Positions 7,577-15,130 of a stretch of 42,021 nt of DNA are shown one piece after another. How positions within the stretch are numbered: the first letter of the stretch is position 1; each line of letters opens with the position of its first letter. This DNA is from Pseudomonadota bacterium. GTDB lineage: Bacteria; Pseudomonadota; Alphaproteobacteria; SP197. The notes under the pieces were generated by a model. That model saw nothing but the letters and a program-made list of their open reading frames with translations, ran no database searches and was not told where the DNA came from. The stretch lies in NCBI GenBank assembly GCA_039028155.1, contig JBCCIS010000044.1, positions 1-42,021 of the forward strand, given 5' to 3'. Made by a program: the position numbers and the translations under genes.

Positions 7577-8506
7577 GTGTCAGATTCTGCAAAGTCCGCC
7601 GACCAGGGCTCGCCGGTCGTCGCGATCGTTTTGATCAGCCTGTCGATCGCCGCCTTCTCCGTGTCCGACGCCATCGTCAAATGGGTCGCAGGCGAGTATC
7701 ACTTCACCCAGATCATTCTAATCCGCAGCCTGGTCGCGGTCCCGTTTGCATTGATACTGGTGGCGCGCAGCGGTGGCCTGCACCGTCTGGGTTTCGTCAG
7801 TCACCGCATTGTCCTGATGCGCGTCGTCTTTGGCACGACATCCTTCATCACCTTCATCGAGGCGCTCAAGGTGCTTCCGCTCGCCGAGACGGTCGCGGTG
7901 TCGTTCGCTGGACCGTTGTTCATTACAGCGCTGAGCGTTCCGTTGCTGAAAGAAAAGGTCGGGCCAAGGCGCTGGGCGGCGGTCGTCGTCGGATTCGCTG
8001 GCGTCCTTATCATCATGGAACCGGGCACGGCGGTGTTCCAGCCGGCCGCACTATGGGCGCTCGCCTCGGCCGCATTCTACGCGCTTGCAGCGATTGCCAC
8101 GCGCAAGCTGGCGGTTGCGACATCGACCGCGGTCATCCTGGTCTGGGTCAACGGCTACATTCTCGTCATCATGGCGATTGGCGTCGTACTGCTGGATACC
8201 TGGGTTGCCATGGACTGGCTGGGTCTGGCCCTGCTGCTCGGTATCGCGTTTGCCAGCACGATCGGTCAGTACCTCGGCGTTGAAGCGTTTCGTCGCGCCG
8301 CGCCGTCGTTGCTGGCGCCGTTCGACTATGTGGCACTGATCTGGGCCGGATTCCTGGGCTTCATGATCTGGCATGAGATCCCGTCGTGGAGCCTGGTTGG
8401 CGGTTCCGCCGTTCTGGTCATGAGCGGTCTTTACATCCTGCAGCGCGAGCGCGCGCTGGCGCGCAATGCGGTCACCGGCTATCGGGGCCTGCGCCGCTGG
8501 CGGTAG
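7577..8506 (+). CDS. EamA-family (DMT superfamily) transporter, fourth of four
   Basis: A 309-residue EamA protein with about ten membrane segments, starting near VVAIVLISLSIAAFSVSDAI and ending with PFDYVALIWAGFLGFMIWHE. The frame is open back to 7235 inside the previous gene. The only credible start after that gene's stop is the GTG at 7577, which gives a 14-residue hydrophilic lead; the ribosome site is weak. An 80-base gap separates it from the third transporter, so it may have its own promoter or be read through. It converges with the M23 peptidase gene, leaving seven bases between stops. Confidence 0.88.
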   Translation: MSDSAKSADQGSPVVAIVLISLSIAAFSVSDAIVKWVAGEYHFTQIILIRSLVAVPFALILVARSGGLHRLGFVSHRIVLMRVVFGTTSFITFIEALKVLPLAETVAVSFAGPLFITALSVPLLKEKVGPRRWAAVVVGFAGVLIIMEPGTAVFQPAALWALASAAFYALAAIATRKLAVATSTAVILVWVNGYILVIMAIGVVLLDTWVAMDWLGLALLLGIAFASTIGQYLGVEAFRRAAPSLLAPFDYVALIWAGFLGFMIWHEIPSWSLVGGSAVLVMSGLYILQRERALARNAVTGYRGLRRWR

Positions 8507-8513
8507 CGAGCCG

Positions 8514-9488
8514 TCAGGGTATGTGCAGCGTCAACTCGGCATCGGTGATGATCTGCCAGCCGTCGGTGCCGGGCCGCATCAGCGTCACGCTGCCACGGTA
8601 TTCGCCGACCGGCCAGCCGCTCTCGGGCCTGTGGTAGCCGGCCTGGGTCAACAGGCGCGCGGCCACCGTGTCGAGTTCCGTCGGCTCGGCCGCCAGGATA
8701 CGGCCGTCTGGCGCCAGCAAACGCGCTTCTACGCGATCACCGGGCCTTAAGCCAAAGAGATCGGCCCAGAAGACAATGGTCGCGGCGTCGGGCATGGCTG
8801 GCGCCGGTGTCGCTCCGTCGCGGATCAGGTCACCGGCAAACCCGTGGCCCAGAAGGCCGGTGGGGCGATAGGCCAACACCTCGGCCGCCGCGCCGGACCA
8901 CAGCGACGCCAACGAGACGCCGCAGATGATGCCGGGGCCGGTGCCGGAAAAGGGGTCGACCACCGCGCCATGATGCTGGACTTCGAAGTGCAGATGGTCG
9001 AACCGTGCTTCGCCGCTGTTGCCGATCGTGCCGATACGTTCGCCCGCGACGACGGTTGCGCCAGCGTCGACGATGACACTGCCGGGCGCCATGTGGGCAT
9101 AAAGCGTTGTCCATCCCCCACCATGATCAATGACGACATGGTGTCCCGGTTGGGTCCAATGCAGCTGCGATGCCGTCTTGGGCGGTGAGCCAACGGTCTT
9201 CACCCGTCCGTCTGCCGCTGCAAGAACCGCGACCGGTTCGACATCTGGCGCACGGTCGACCAACGTAAAGTCGGTGCCGGTATGGCGGTCGAAACTGAGA
9301 CTGCCGCAGGTATAGTCGCCGAAGCCGGGTCCGGCGTCATGATCGACATAATTCTGAACGAAACACTGCTCGCCGATGGCGCAGGCGACGGGCAGATCAA
9401 GCTTCGGCAGCTCGCCTGCATGCGCTGTAAAGACAGCAAGGAAAGTCGCCGCGAGTGCCGGTCCGGCGAGCCACGCGCGACGGGCCAC
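8514..9488 (-). CDS. Exported M23-family metallopeptidase (LytM-like)
   Basis: A 324-residue protein with a cleavable signal peptide (ARRAWLAGPALAATFLAVF, cleavage near AHA-GE) and an M23 domain over roughly residues 60-185. Zinc ligands fit His69 and Asp73 in HTGTDF and His167 in DHLHFEV, with His132 in YAHM and His165 also conserved. All key residues are present, so it is likely an active endopeptidase on peptidoglycan cross-links in the periplasm. About 135 further residues form an unrecognised C-terminal domain. The GTG start lies three bases after the chvG stop on the same strand, so it is almost certainly co-transcribed with the ChvI-ChvG system. This suggests cell-wall remodelling as part of that envelope or acid response. 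Confidence 0.9.
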   Translation of the reverse strand: MARRAWLAGPALAATFLAVFTAHAGELPKLDLPVACAIGEQCFVQNYVDHDAGPGFGDYTCGSLSFDRHTGTDFTLVDRAPDVEPVAVLAAADGRVKTVGSPPKTASQLHWTQPGHHVVIDHGGGWTTLYAHMAPGSVIVDAGATVVAGERIGTIGNSGEARFDHLHFEVQHHGAVVDPFSGTGPGIICGVSLASLWSGAAAEVLAYRPTGLLGHGFAGDLIRDGATPAPAMPDAATIVFWADLFGLRPGDRVEARLLAPDGRILAAEPTELDTVAARLLTQAGYHRPESGWPVGEYRGSVTLMRPGTDGWQIITDAELTLHIP

Positions 9489-9491
9489 GGC

Positions 9492-11240
9492 TTAGGTGCC
9501 GGTCAGCAGGCGCACGGTGAAACACGCACCGTCTGGCGACGCCGGATTGCTGCCCAGGTTCGATGCTGTGATGGTGCCGTGATGGGCTTCGATGATCTGG
9601 CGCGAGATGCTGAGGCCCAGACCCGAATGGGTGCCGAACTTCTCACCCGGCGGACGATCGCTGTAGAAACGATTGAAGATATCGTTTTCCTTGCCGGCGG
9701 GAATGCCGGGACCCTGGTCGCTGACCGTGATCTCGACCCAACGTCCGTCCTGGCGCGCGGCGATGCGCACGGTTCCGTCAGGCGGGCTGAACGAGCGCGC
9801 GTTGACCAAGAGGTTGCGGAACACCTGGACCAGGCGGTCTTCGACGCCGCGGACCACGAAACGGCCGGCGACATCGGCGCCGCTGAGTGCATCGTTCAGG
9901 TCGACACGCGGACCGTCGTCGCCCCAGGTGGTCTGCATGACCATGGCCAGTGCCTGCAGGGTCGCGCCGATATCGACCTTCTCCGTGTCGGCGCGATTCA
10001 ACTCGGCATCGAGGCGTGAGGCATCGGAGATGTCGGTGATCAAGCGGTCGAGACGGTTCAAGTCGTCGGCGGCGATCGCCATGAGCTTGGCGCGCCGCTC
10101 CGGGTCCTCTATGCGCTGGATGGTTTCAAGCGCGCTCTTGAGCGACGACAGCGGGTTCTTGATTTCATGCGCGACATCGGCGGCGAACCGCTCCGTCGCC
10201 ATCATGCGGTTTTCCAGGGTGCGCGTCATGTCGATCAGCGCGCGCGACAGCTCGCCGATCTCGTCGCCCCGACTGGCAAAATCGGGGATCGAGCCTGCCT
10301 TGCCGGTGCCGCGCCCGACCTTCTCGGCAGCCAGCGCCAGCTTTCGGACCGGCCGCGCGATCGTGCCGGCGAGGTAGAGCGACATCAAGACGGTCAGACC
10401 GAACGACAACAGCGCCAAGGCCAGGATGTCGCTGCGCACCGCACGCAATTCGCGCTCCACGTCGCCCAGATCCGATGACAACAGCAGCGCACCCTGAACC
10501 TGTTTGAAGTGGCTGACCGGAACCGCCACGGTCAGGATCAGACCGCCGCGCCCGGCATCGCGCAGAGCTTCGTCACCCATGCCGTTCAGCGCGTGGACGA
10601 CTTCGGGATAGTCATAGGCCGTCTGATCGGCGCGCTCCGAGTATGGTTCGTTGGTCTGCCACACCGACGAGACGCCGAGTGCGATCCGGTCGAGCCGGCG
10701 CAAAAGGCGTTCGAAGGAATCGAGATCGCCGGGTGGCGGCAAGTACTCACGGTGCACGGCGCCGCCGGTGCCGACCAGTTGGCGGCTATCGGCAATCAGC
10801 GCGCCGTCGGCGCCGAACAGGCGGGCGCGAATGCCGGCCGACTGGACCAGGCGCCGGATCAGCGCGCGCGCATCCTCCTCCAGGATTTGCGTGACAGGCG
10901 GCGCGGAGACGTCGTCCAGGCCGAATGCAACAACGGTCTCGCCCAGCGCGCCGGCAATCAGCTCGCCATTGGTGGTCAGCGAGTTGACCTTCTCGGCGAT
11001 CAAGCCTTCGCGATAGTTGTCGAGATAGAGAACGCCCGCAAGAAACAGCGCCAGCGGCACCAGGTTGATGGCCAGGATGCGCCGCGTCAGCGATGCCGAT
11101 GGATGCCGGTCGATCTCCTCGCGCGGGTCCGCCGTGACCGATGGGCGTTCAGCCGGCCCAATGATCGTGTCGGCATTACGCTCGGTGTCGACCGCCGTCA
11201 GGCGGGGTTCACGTCTCCTTAAAGCGGTATCCGACGCCAT
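9492..11240 (-). CDS. chvG: ChvG-type sensor histidine kinase
   Basis: A 582-residue membrane sensor kinase. After a hydrophilic N-terminus of about 50 residues come TM1 (about 54-74), a periplasmic sensor region of about 195 residues, TM2 (about 271-293), and a HAMP linker. The dimerisation box [19 protein letters not shown] carries the phospho-accepting His358. The ATPase domain has DQGPGIPAG and the F-box NDIFNRFYS. The architecture and box sequences match ChvG/ExoS, which in alphaproteobacteria senses acid or envelope signals and phosphorylates ChvI. Its start overlaps the end of chvI by 32 bases, so the two form one transcription unit. The long N-terminus before TM1 leaves some doubt about the exact start. 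Confidence 0.9.
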   Translation of the reverse strand: MASDTALRRREPRLTAVDTERNADTIIGPAERPSVTADPREEIDRHPSASLTRRILAINLVPLALFLAGVLYLDNYREGLIAEKVNSLTTNGELIAGALGETVVAFGLDDVSAPPVTQILEEDARALIRRLVQSAGIRARLFGADGALIADSRQLVGTGGAVHREYLPPPGDLDSFERLLRRLDRIALGVSSVWQTNEPYSERADQTAYDYPEVVHALNGMGDEALRDAGRGGLILTVAVPVSHFKQVQGALLLSSDLGDVERELRAVRSDILALALLSFGLTVLMSLYLAGTIARPVRKLALAAEKVGRGTGKAGSIPDFASRGDEIGELSRALIDMTRTLENRMMATERFAADVAHEIKNPLSSLKSALETIQRIEDPERRAKLMAIAADDLNRLDRLITDISDASRLDAELNRADTEKVDIGATLQALAMVMQTTWGDDGPRVDLNDALSGADVAGRFVVRGVEDRLVQVFRNLLVNARSFSPPDGTVRIAARQDGRWVEITVSDQGPGIPAGKENDIFNRFYSDRPPGEKFGTHSGLGLSISRQIIEAHHGTITASNLGSNPASPDGACFTVRLLTGT

Positions 11241-11961
11241 ACAGTGTCTCGATCTGCCCGAATTCCGGATCGATCATCCGGAACTTCTTGCGGATCCTTT
11301 TAATGTGGCTGTCGATCGTGCGGTCATCGACATAGATGTTGTCATCATAGGCCGCGTCCAACAGTTGGTCGCGGCTCTTCACGTGTCCCGGGCGCTGCGC
11401 GAGCGACTTCAGGATCAGGAACTCGGTGACCGTCAGGGTGACGCGCAAACCCTTCCAGGTGCACATGTGGCGCGCGGGATCGAGCGTCAGTTCGCCGCGC
11501 TCCATCTGCGGCTCGATCTCCTCGTCGTCTTCGGGCAGCTCGCCGCTGACCAGATCCGCGCGGCGCAGGACGGCGCGGATGCGCTCGGTGAGGAGGCGCA
11601 GCGAGAACGGCTTGGTGATGTAGTCATCGGCGCCCATCCTCAGACCCAGCGCCTCGTCGGTTTCGTCCGCCAGCGAGGTCAGAAAGATGACCGGCAGGTC
11701 CTTGTCGCGGCGCAGGCGGGTCAAAAGCTCCATACCGTCCAGGCGCGGCATCTTGATGTCCAAGACGGCGATGTCGGGCGGGCTGGCGGAAATGGCTTTC
11801 AGGGCCTCGACGCTGTCGGAGAAGCACTGAACTCGGTAACCCTCGGCCTCCAGGGCCATGGACACGGAGGTCAGAATATTCTGATCATCGTCGACAAGTG
11901 CGATGGTCTGGCTCAACGGAACGCAACTTTCGGCTAAGGTTTCAATGGCTGTGTTCATCAT
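11209..11961 (-). CDS. chvI: ChvI-type response regulator
   Basis: A 250-residue OmpR-type regulator. The receiver domain has the acidic pocket VDDDQ, the phospho-accepting Asp68 in [12 protein letters not shown], and the conserved lysine in YITKPFS. The C-terminal winged helix includes [20 protein letters not shown] and [17 protein letters not shown], ending in GVGYRFKE. The linker is unusually acidic ([12 protein letters not shown]). The frame is open to 12018, but the tandem ATGs at 11961 and 11958 follow an AGGGTGG-like ribosome site and give the family N-terminus. ChvI controls envelope, exopolysaccharide and acid-response genes in related bacteria. It is divergent from a HugZ-like gene across an 82-base gap that must hold both promoters. 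Confidence 0.9.
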   Translation of the reverse strand: MMNTAIETLAESCVPLSQTIALVDDDQNILTSVSMALEAEGYRVQCFSDSVEALKAISASPPDIAVLDIKMPRLDGMELLTRLRRDKDLPVIFLTSLADETDEALGLRMGADDYITKPFSLRLLTERIRAVLRRADLVSGELPEDDEEIEPQMERGELTLDPARHMCTWKGLRVTLTVTEFLILKSLAQRPGHVKSRDQLLDAAYDDNIYVDDRTIDSHIKRIRKKFRMIDPEFGQIETLYGVGYRFKET

Positions 11962-12043
11962 CAGTCTACCACCCTGGCGGCCAAAAATGATACGGCAGGA
12001 CTGCCCTATCCATGGCAACTGACCCCAGAAGGAAGGCGGATTT

Positions 12044-12751
12044 GTGGCTGAAATCGAGGCTTTAGACCGGGCTCGGCGGCTGCTGCGCGGCGCGGGTTAC
12101 GGCACGCTGGCGACCCTGGACGGCCGTGACGGCGGGCCTTTCGCCTCGCTTGTGGCCATGGCGACGACGCCTGACGGTGCTCCGGTGATGCTTCTGTCGG
12201 ACCTTGCCGAACACACCAAAAATCTCGCCCAAGACACCCGGGCATCGATTCTGATCGATGGCACCGCGGGGTTGTCCGATCGGTTGACAGGCCCGCGGCT
12301 GACACTGGTAGGGCGCGTTGAGCCCACTACCGACGACGATGCAATCAAGCGCTACCTCCTGCGCCACCCTTCCGCGGCGCTGATCGGTGGGTTCGCCGAT
12401 TTCCGCCACTACCGGCTCGTGATCGAGCGGGCGCATCAAGTCGCCGGATTCGGCCGGATCGACGACCTGGACGGCGGCGACCTTCGCGTCGCGCAATCGC
12501 TTGCAGCTGACATAGCCGCGCTGGAGGTTGACGCGTTGGCGCGGATGAACGCGCTTCACCGACAAACGCTGGACGTCTTCGGCCCTGATGCTGTCATCGC
12601 TGCCCTTGATGCCGACGGTGCGGAACTACGTTCACTTGACCGGGCGGCACGTGGCGACTTTGACCGACGCCTGGGTACAGTCAGCGAGCTCGACGACGCG
12701 GTTGGCGCGTTGATGTATCGCATGGGGCAGGACACCACACCAAAGGGCTGA
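12044..12751 (+). CDS. HugZ-like / pyridoxamine-phosphate-oxidase-fold protein
   Basis: A 235-residue protein with an N-terminal split-barrel, FMN-binding-like domain ([20 protein letters not shown], then [20 protein letters not shown] and HTKNL). The C-terminal region with [11 protein letters not shown]-like helices resembles the DUF2470/HugZ type. Relatives bind flavin or heme, and some degrade heme; the heme-binding histidine cannot be assigned with confidence. The GTG at 12044 follows GAAGGAAGG at 12028-12036. It lies between chvI (divergent) and pckA, genes often directly adjacent in rhizobia, so it looks inserted in a conserved neighbourhood. A role in heme-iron use would fit the iron-uptake genes farther along, but that is speculation. 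Confidence 0.75.
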   Translation: MAEIEALDRARRLLRGAGYGTLATLDGRDGGPFASLVAMATTPDGAPVMLLSDLAEHTKNLAQDTRASILIDGTAGLSDRLTGPRLTLVGRVEPTTDDDAIKRYLLRHPSAALIGGFADFRHYRLVIERAHQVAGFGRIDDLDGGDLRVAQSLAADIAALEVDALARMNALHRQTLDVFGPDAVIAALDADGAELRSLDRAARGDFDRRLGTVSELDDAVGALMYRMGQDTTPKG

Positions 12752-12770
12752 GACAAACACGATTCCGGTC

Positions 12771-12799
12771 TTGTCATGGCCTGTTACTTGGCGTTGAAT
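12771..12799 (+). promoter_or_regulatory. Candidate housekeeping promoter of pckA
   Basis: TTGTCA at 12771-12776 and TTGAAT at 12794-12799 are separated by 17 bases, a fair sigma-70-type match. A small hairpin (CCCC at 12803-12806, GGGG at 12814-12817) lies just downstream. The leader to the pckA ATG would be about 70 bases. Only motif spacing supports it. Confidence 0.35.
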
Positions 12800-12878
12800 C
12801 CTCCCCTTCTTGCGGGGCGCCGGGGAAACGCTTCGTTCTTTTAACATGGGCGCGAAAGTACCGGGAGGGCCGCTACTT

Positions 12879-14489
12879 ATGCAGGTGTATGGACCAGTCC
12901 ACAGTTCATTTGGACTGGACAAGCTCGGCCTCGTCAATCTGGCGGGCCAATACTGGAACCTGGGCACTCCGGCGCTTTATGAGGAGACCATTCGCCGCGG
13001 CGAGAGCAGGATGGCGGCAGGCGGTCCTTTGGTCGTCCTGACCGGACAACACACCGGGCGCTCGGCGCGCGACAAATTCATCGTGCGCGACGACGTCACC
13101 GATGGCGAGGTTGACTGGGGCAAGGTCAATGTCGCTATGGACCCGGACAACTTTCAAACGCTGAAGCAGCGTTTCCTGGCCTACTACCAGGGCCGCGACG
13201 CGTTTGTGCAGGACCTCTATGGCGGTGCCGACCCGGATTTCCGGGTCAAGGTGCGTGTTGTCACCGAACAGGCCTGGCACAGTCTTTTCGCGTCCAATCT
13301 TCTGATCCGGCCGCCGCTCGATCAGCGGCGCGACTTCGAGCCCGAATTCACGATCCTGCAGGCGCCCGGCTTCGTCGCCGATCCGGCGATCGACGGCAGT
13401 CGTTCGGAAACCGTGATCGTCATGAATTTCACCGAGCGGCTGGTGCTGATCGGCGGGACATCCTATGCCGGCGAGATCAAGAAATCGGTCTTCTCGATCC
13501 TGAACTTCCTGTTGCCGCCGCGCGACGTCCTGCCCATGCACTGTTCCGTCAATGTTGGCGAGGACGGTGATTCGGCTGTCTTCTTCGGCCTTTCCGGCAC
13601 CGGCAAGACGACGCTTTCGGCCGATCCCCGACGTACGCTTGTGGGCGATGACGAACACGGCTGGGGCGAGAACGGCGTTTTCAATTTTGAAGGCGGCTGT
13701 TACGCCAAGGTCATCCGCCTCTCGGCGGAGGCCGAGCCGGAAATCTATGCCACGACGAAACGCTACGGCACGGTGCTGGAAAACGTGGTCATGGATCCCG
13801 ATAGCCGCGTCCTTGACCTAGACGATCCGCATTTCACCGAGAATACACGCGCGGCCTACCCGCTGGACTTCATTCCGAACGCTTCGCCGACCGGCCATGC
13901 CGGTCACCCCCACAATGTGGTCATGCTGACAGCCGATGCCTTCGGCGTTCTGCCGCCAATCGCCAAGCTAACGCCCGAACAGGCGATGTATCACTTCCTG
14001 TCCGGTTACACGGCCAAGGTCGCGGGCACCGAGAAGGGCCTGGGCAACGAGCCGCAAGCGACGTTCTCGACCTGCTTCGGCGCGCCTTTCATGCCGCGCC
14101 ACCCTTCGGTCTATGCGCGCATGCTGGCCGACAAGATCCAGAAGAACGGCGCCGACTGCTGGCTGGTCAACACCGGCTGGTCTGGCGGTGCCTATGGCGT
14201 CGGCGAGCGTATGTCGATCCGCCACACCCGTGCGCTGTTGGGCGCCGCTCTCGACGGCTCGCTTTCCAAGGCGTCGTTCCGCGAGGACAGTAACTTCGGC
14301 GTGTTGGTGCCCGAATCCTGCCCCGACGTGCCGGGAGAGGTGCTCAATCCGCGCGAGACGTGGTCAGACAAGGGCGCTTACGACAGCCAGGCGCGCGACC
14401 TGTGCGACCGCTTCCACAAGAACTTCGAGGTCTTCGCACCCTATGTCGACGACCAGGTGAAGTCGGCGGGACCGAACATGGCGGCGTAG
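12879..14489 (+). CDS. pckA: Phosphoenolpyruvate carboxykinase (ATP)
   Basis: A 536-residue ATP-dependent PEP carboxykinase, the usual family length. It converts oxaloacetate and ATP to phosphoenolpyruvate, CO2 and ADP, the committing step of gluconeogenesis from C4 acids. Visible motifs include [10 protein letters not shown], the P-loop [14 protein letters not shown] with Lys243, the metal-binding VGDDEHGW, and the substrate region [17 protein letters not shown]. The frame opens at 12810, but the ATG at 12879 has GGGAGGG about 10 bases upstream and gives the family start ([17 protein letters not shown]). The gene lies beyond the HugZ-like gene from chvIG; proximity of pckA and chvIG is a known alphaproteobacterial arrangement. 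A strong bidirectional terminator follows. Confidence 0.96.
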   Translation: MQVYGPVHSSFGLDKLGLVNLAGQYWNLGTPALYEETIRRGESRMAAGGPLVVLTGQHTGRSARDKFIVRDDVTDGEVDWGKVNVAMDPDNFQTLKQRFLAYYQGRDAFVQDLYGGADPDFRVKVRVVTEQAWHSLFASNLLIRPPLDQRRDFEPEFTILQAPGFVADPAIDGSRSETVIVMNFTERLVLIGGTSYAGEIKKSVFSILNFLLPPRDVLPMHCSVNVGEDGDSAVFFGLSGTGKTTLSADPRRTLVGDDEHGWGENGVFNFEGGCYAKVIRLSAEAEPEIYATTKRYGTVLENVVMDPDSRVLDLDDPHFTENTRAAYPLDFIPNASPTGHAGHPHNVVMLTADAFGVLPPIAKLTPEQAMYHFLSGYTAKVAGTEKGLGNEPQATFSTCFGAPFMPRHPSVYARMLADKIQKNGADCWLVNTGWSGGAYGVGERMSIRHTRALLGAALDGSLSKASFREDSNFGVLVPESCPDVPGEVLNPRETWSDKGAYDSQARDLCDRFHKNFEVFAPYVDDQVKSAGPNMAA

Positions 14490-14540
14490 GGCTGACGCCG
14501 CTTCGCTCTAGCCGGCGCAGCAGACAACTCGTCCAAAACA

Positions 14541-14573
14541 AAGAGGCGGCGGGCCATCGGCCCACCGCCTCTT
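14541..14573. terminator. Bidirectional terminator between pckA and the cold-shock gene
   Basis: AAGAGGCGG at 14541-14549 pairs with CCGCCTCTT at 14565-14573, and inside it GGGCC (14551-14555) pairs with GGCCC (14559-14563) around a 3-base loop. Read rightward it is followed by a T-rich tail (GTGTTTC). Read leftward the tail is TTGTTTTGG. It separates convergent genes and can serve both. Confidence 0.85.
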
Positions 14574-14620
14574 GTGTTTCAAGATCACGCCCTGTCCGAA
14601 GACCGGGCGAAACCCTTAGC

Positions 14621-14827
14621 TCAGACCACTTTTAGATTGTCGGCGGACGTGCGTCCGTCGCGGCCTGGAACGACCTCGAACTCAACCTTCTGGCCTTCGG
14701 CCAGGCTGTCCAGTCCGGCGCGCTCAACGGCGCTGATATGGACGAACACGTCGCGTTCACCACTGTCGGGGGCGATAAACCCATAACCCTTGGTGGAGTT
14801 AAACCACTTCACGGAACCACTCTGCAT
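14621..14827 (-). CDS. Cold-shock protein (CspA family)
   Basis: A 68-residue single cold-shock domain. RNP1 is KGYGFIAP and RNP2 is DVFVHISAV, with [11 protein letters not shown] at the N-terminus, so the RNA-binding face is intact. Such proteins bind single-stranded RNA or DNA and melt RNA structure. The frame extends upstream to 14881, but the ATG at 14827 follows AAGGAGA at a suitable distance and gives the family start. It lies downstream of polA on the same strand with a gap of about 300 bases, so it probably has its own promoter and a long leader, as many csp genes do. It ends at a terminator shared with pckA. Confidence 0.95.
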   Translation of the reverse strand: MQSGSVKWFNSTKGYGFIAPDSGERDVFVHISAVERAGLDSLAEGQKVEFEVVPGRDGRTSADNLKVV

Positions 14828-15130
14828 CGAAAAAAGTCTCCTTGTTGCGACGTCCGATTCGAACGCCGCGTCGTCAGTCATAATCGAATGGTTGGGAGGG
14901 GCCGCAGGGTATTAACCGTGACGCATCGACAAGCAGAACCCGGCGATGACCAGCCGGACCCACCGTCCGACCTGAATCATATGGGCGTTTGTCGAGAGAA
15001 ACGCCAGCGAAATCTTCGTGACCTGGTTGTTGTGATGTCGTTTGCAGCCGGCCCGCCAAGGCGACACCAACTCGACCAATCGAGCCGGCGTCACGTTTTG
15101 ATACAGACGCGTTGGCGCCTGCCCGGTAAC
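14828..15130. other. 303-base gap between polA and the cold-shock gene
   Basis: Open frames here on the minus strand (up to about 86 codons) have no ribosome site of note and no recognisable protein character, so I do not call a gene. The gap should contain the promoter and leader of the cold-shock gene. I see the ribosome site AAGGAGA close to the start but no convincing -35/-10 pair. Confidence 0.5.

Noticed and set aside
14900-14960. Promoter of the cold-shock gene
   Set aside because: TTAATA on the minus strand could be a -10, but the -35 at 17 bases (TTCTGC) is poor, so I did not list it.
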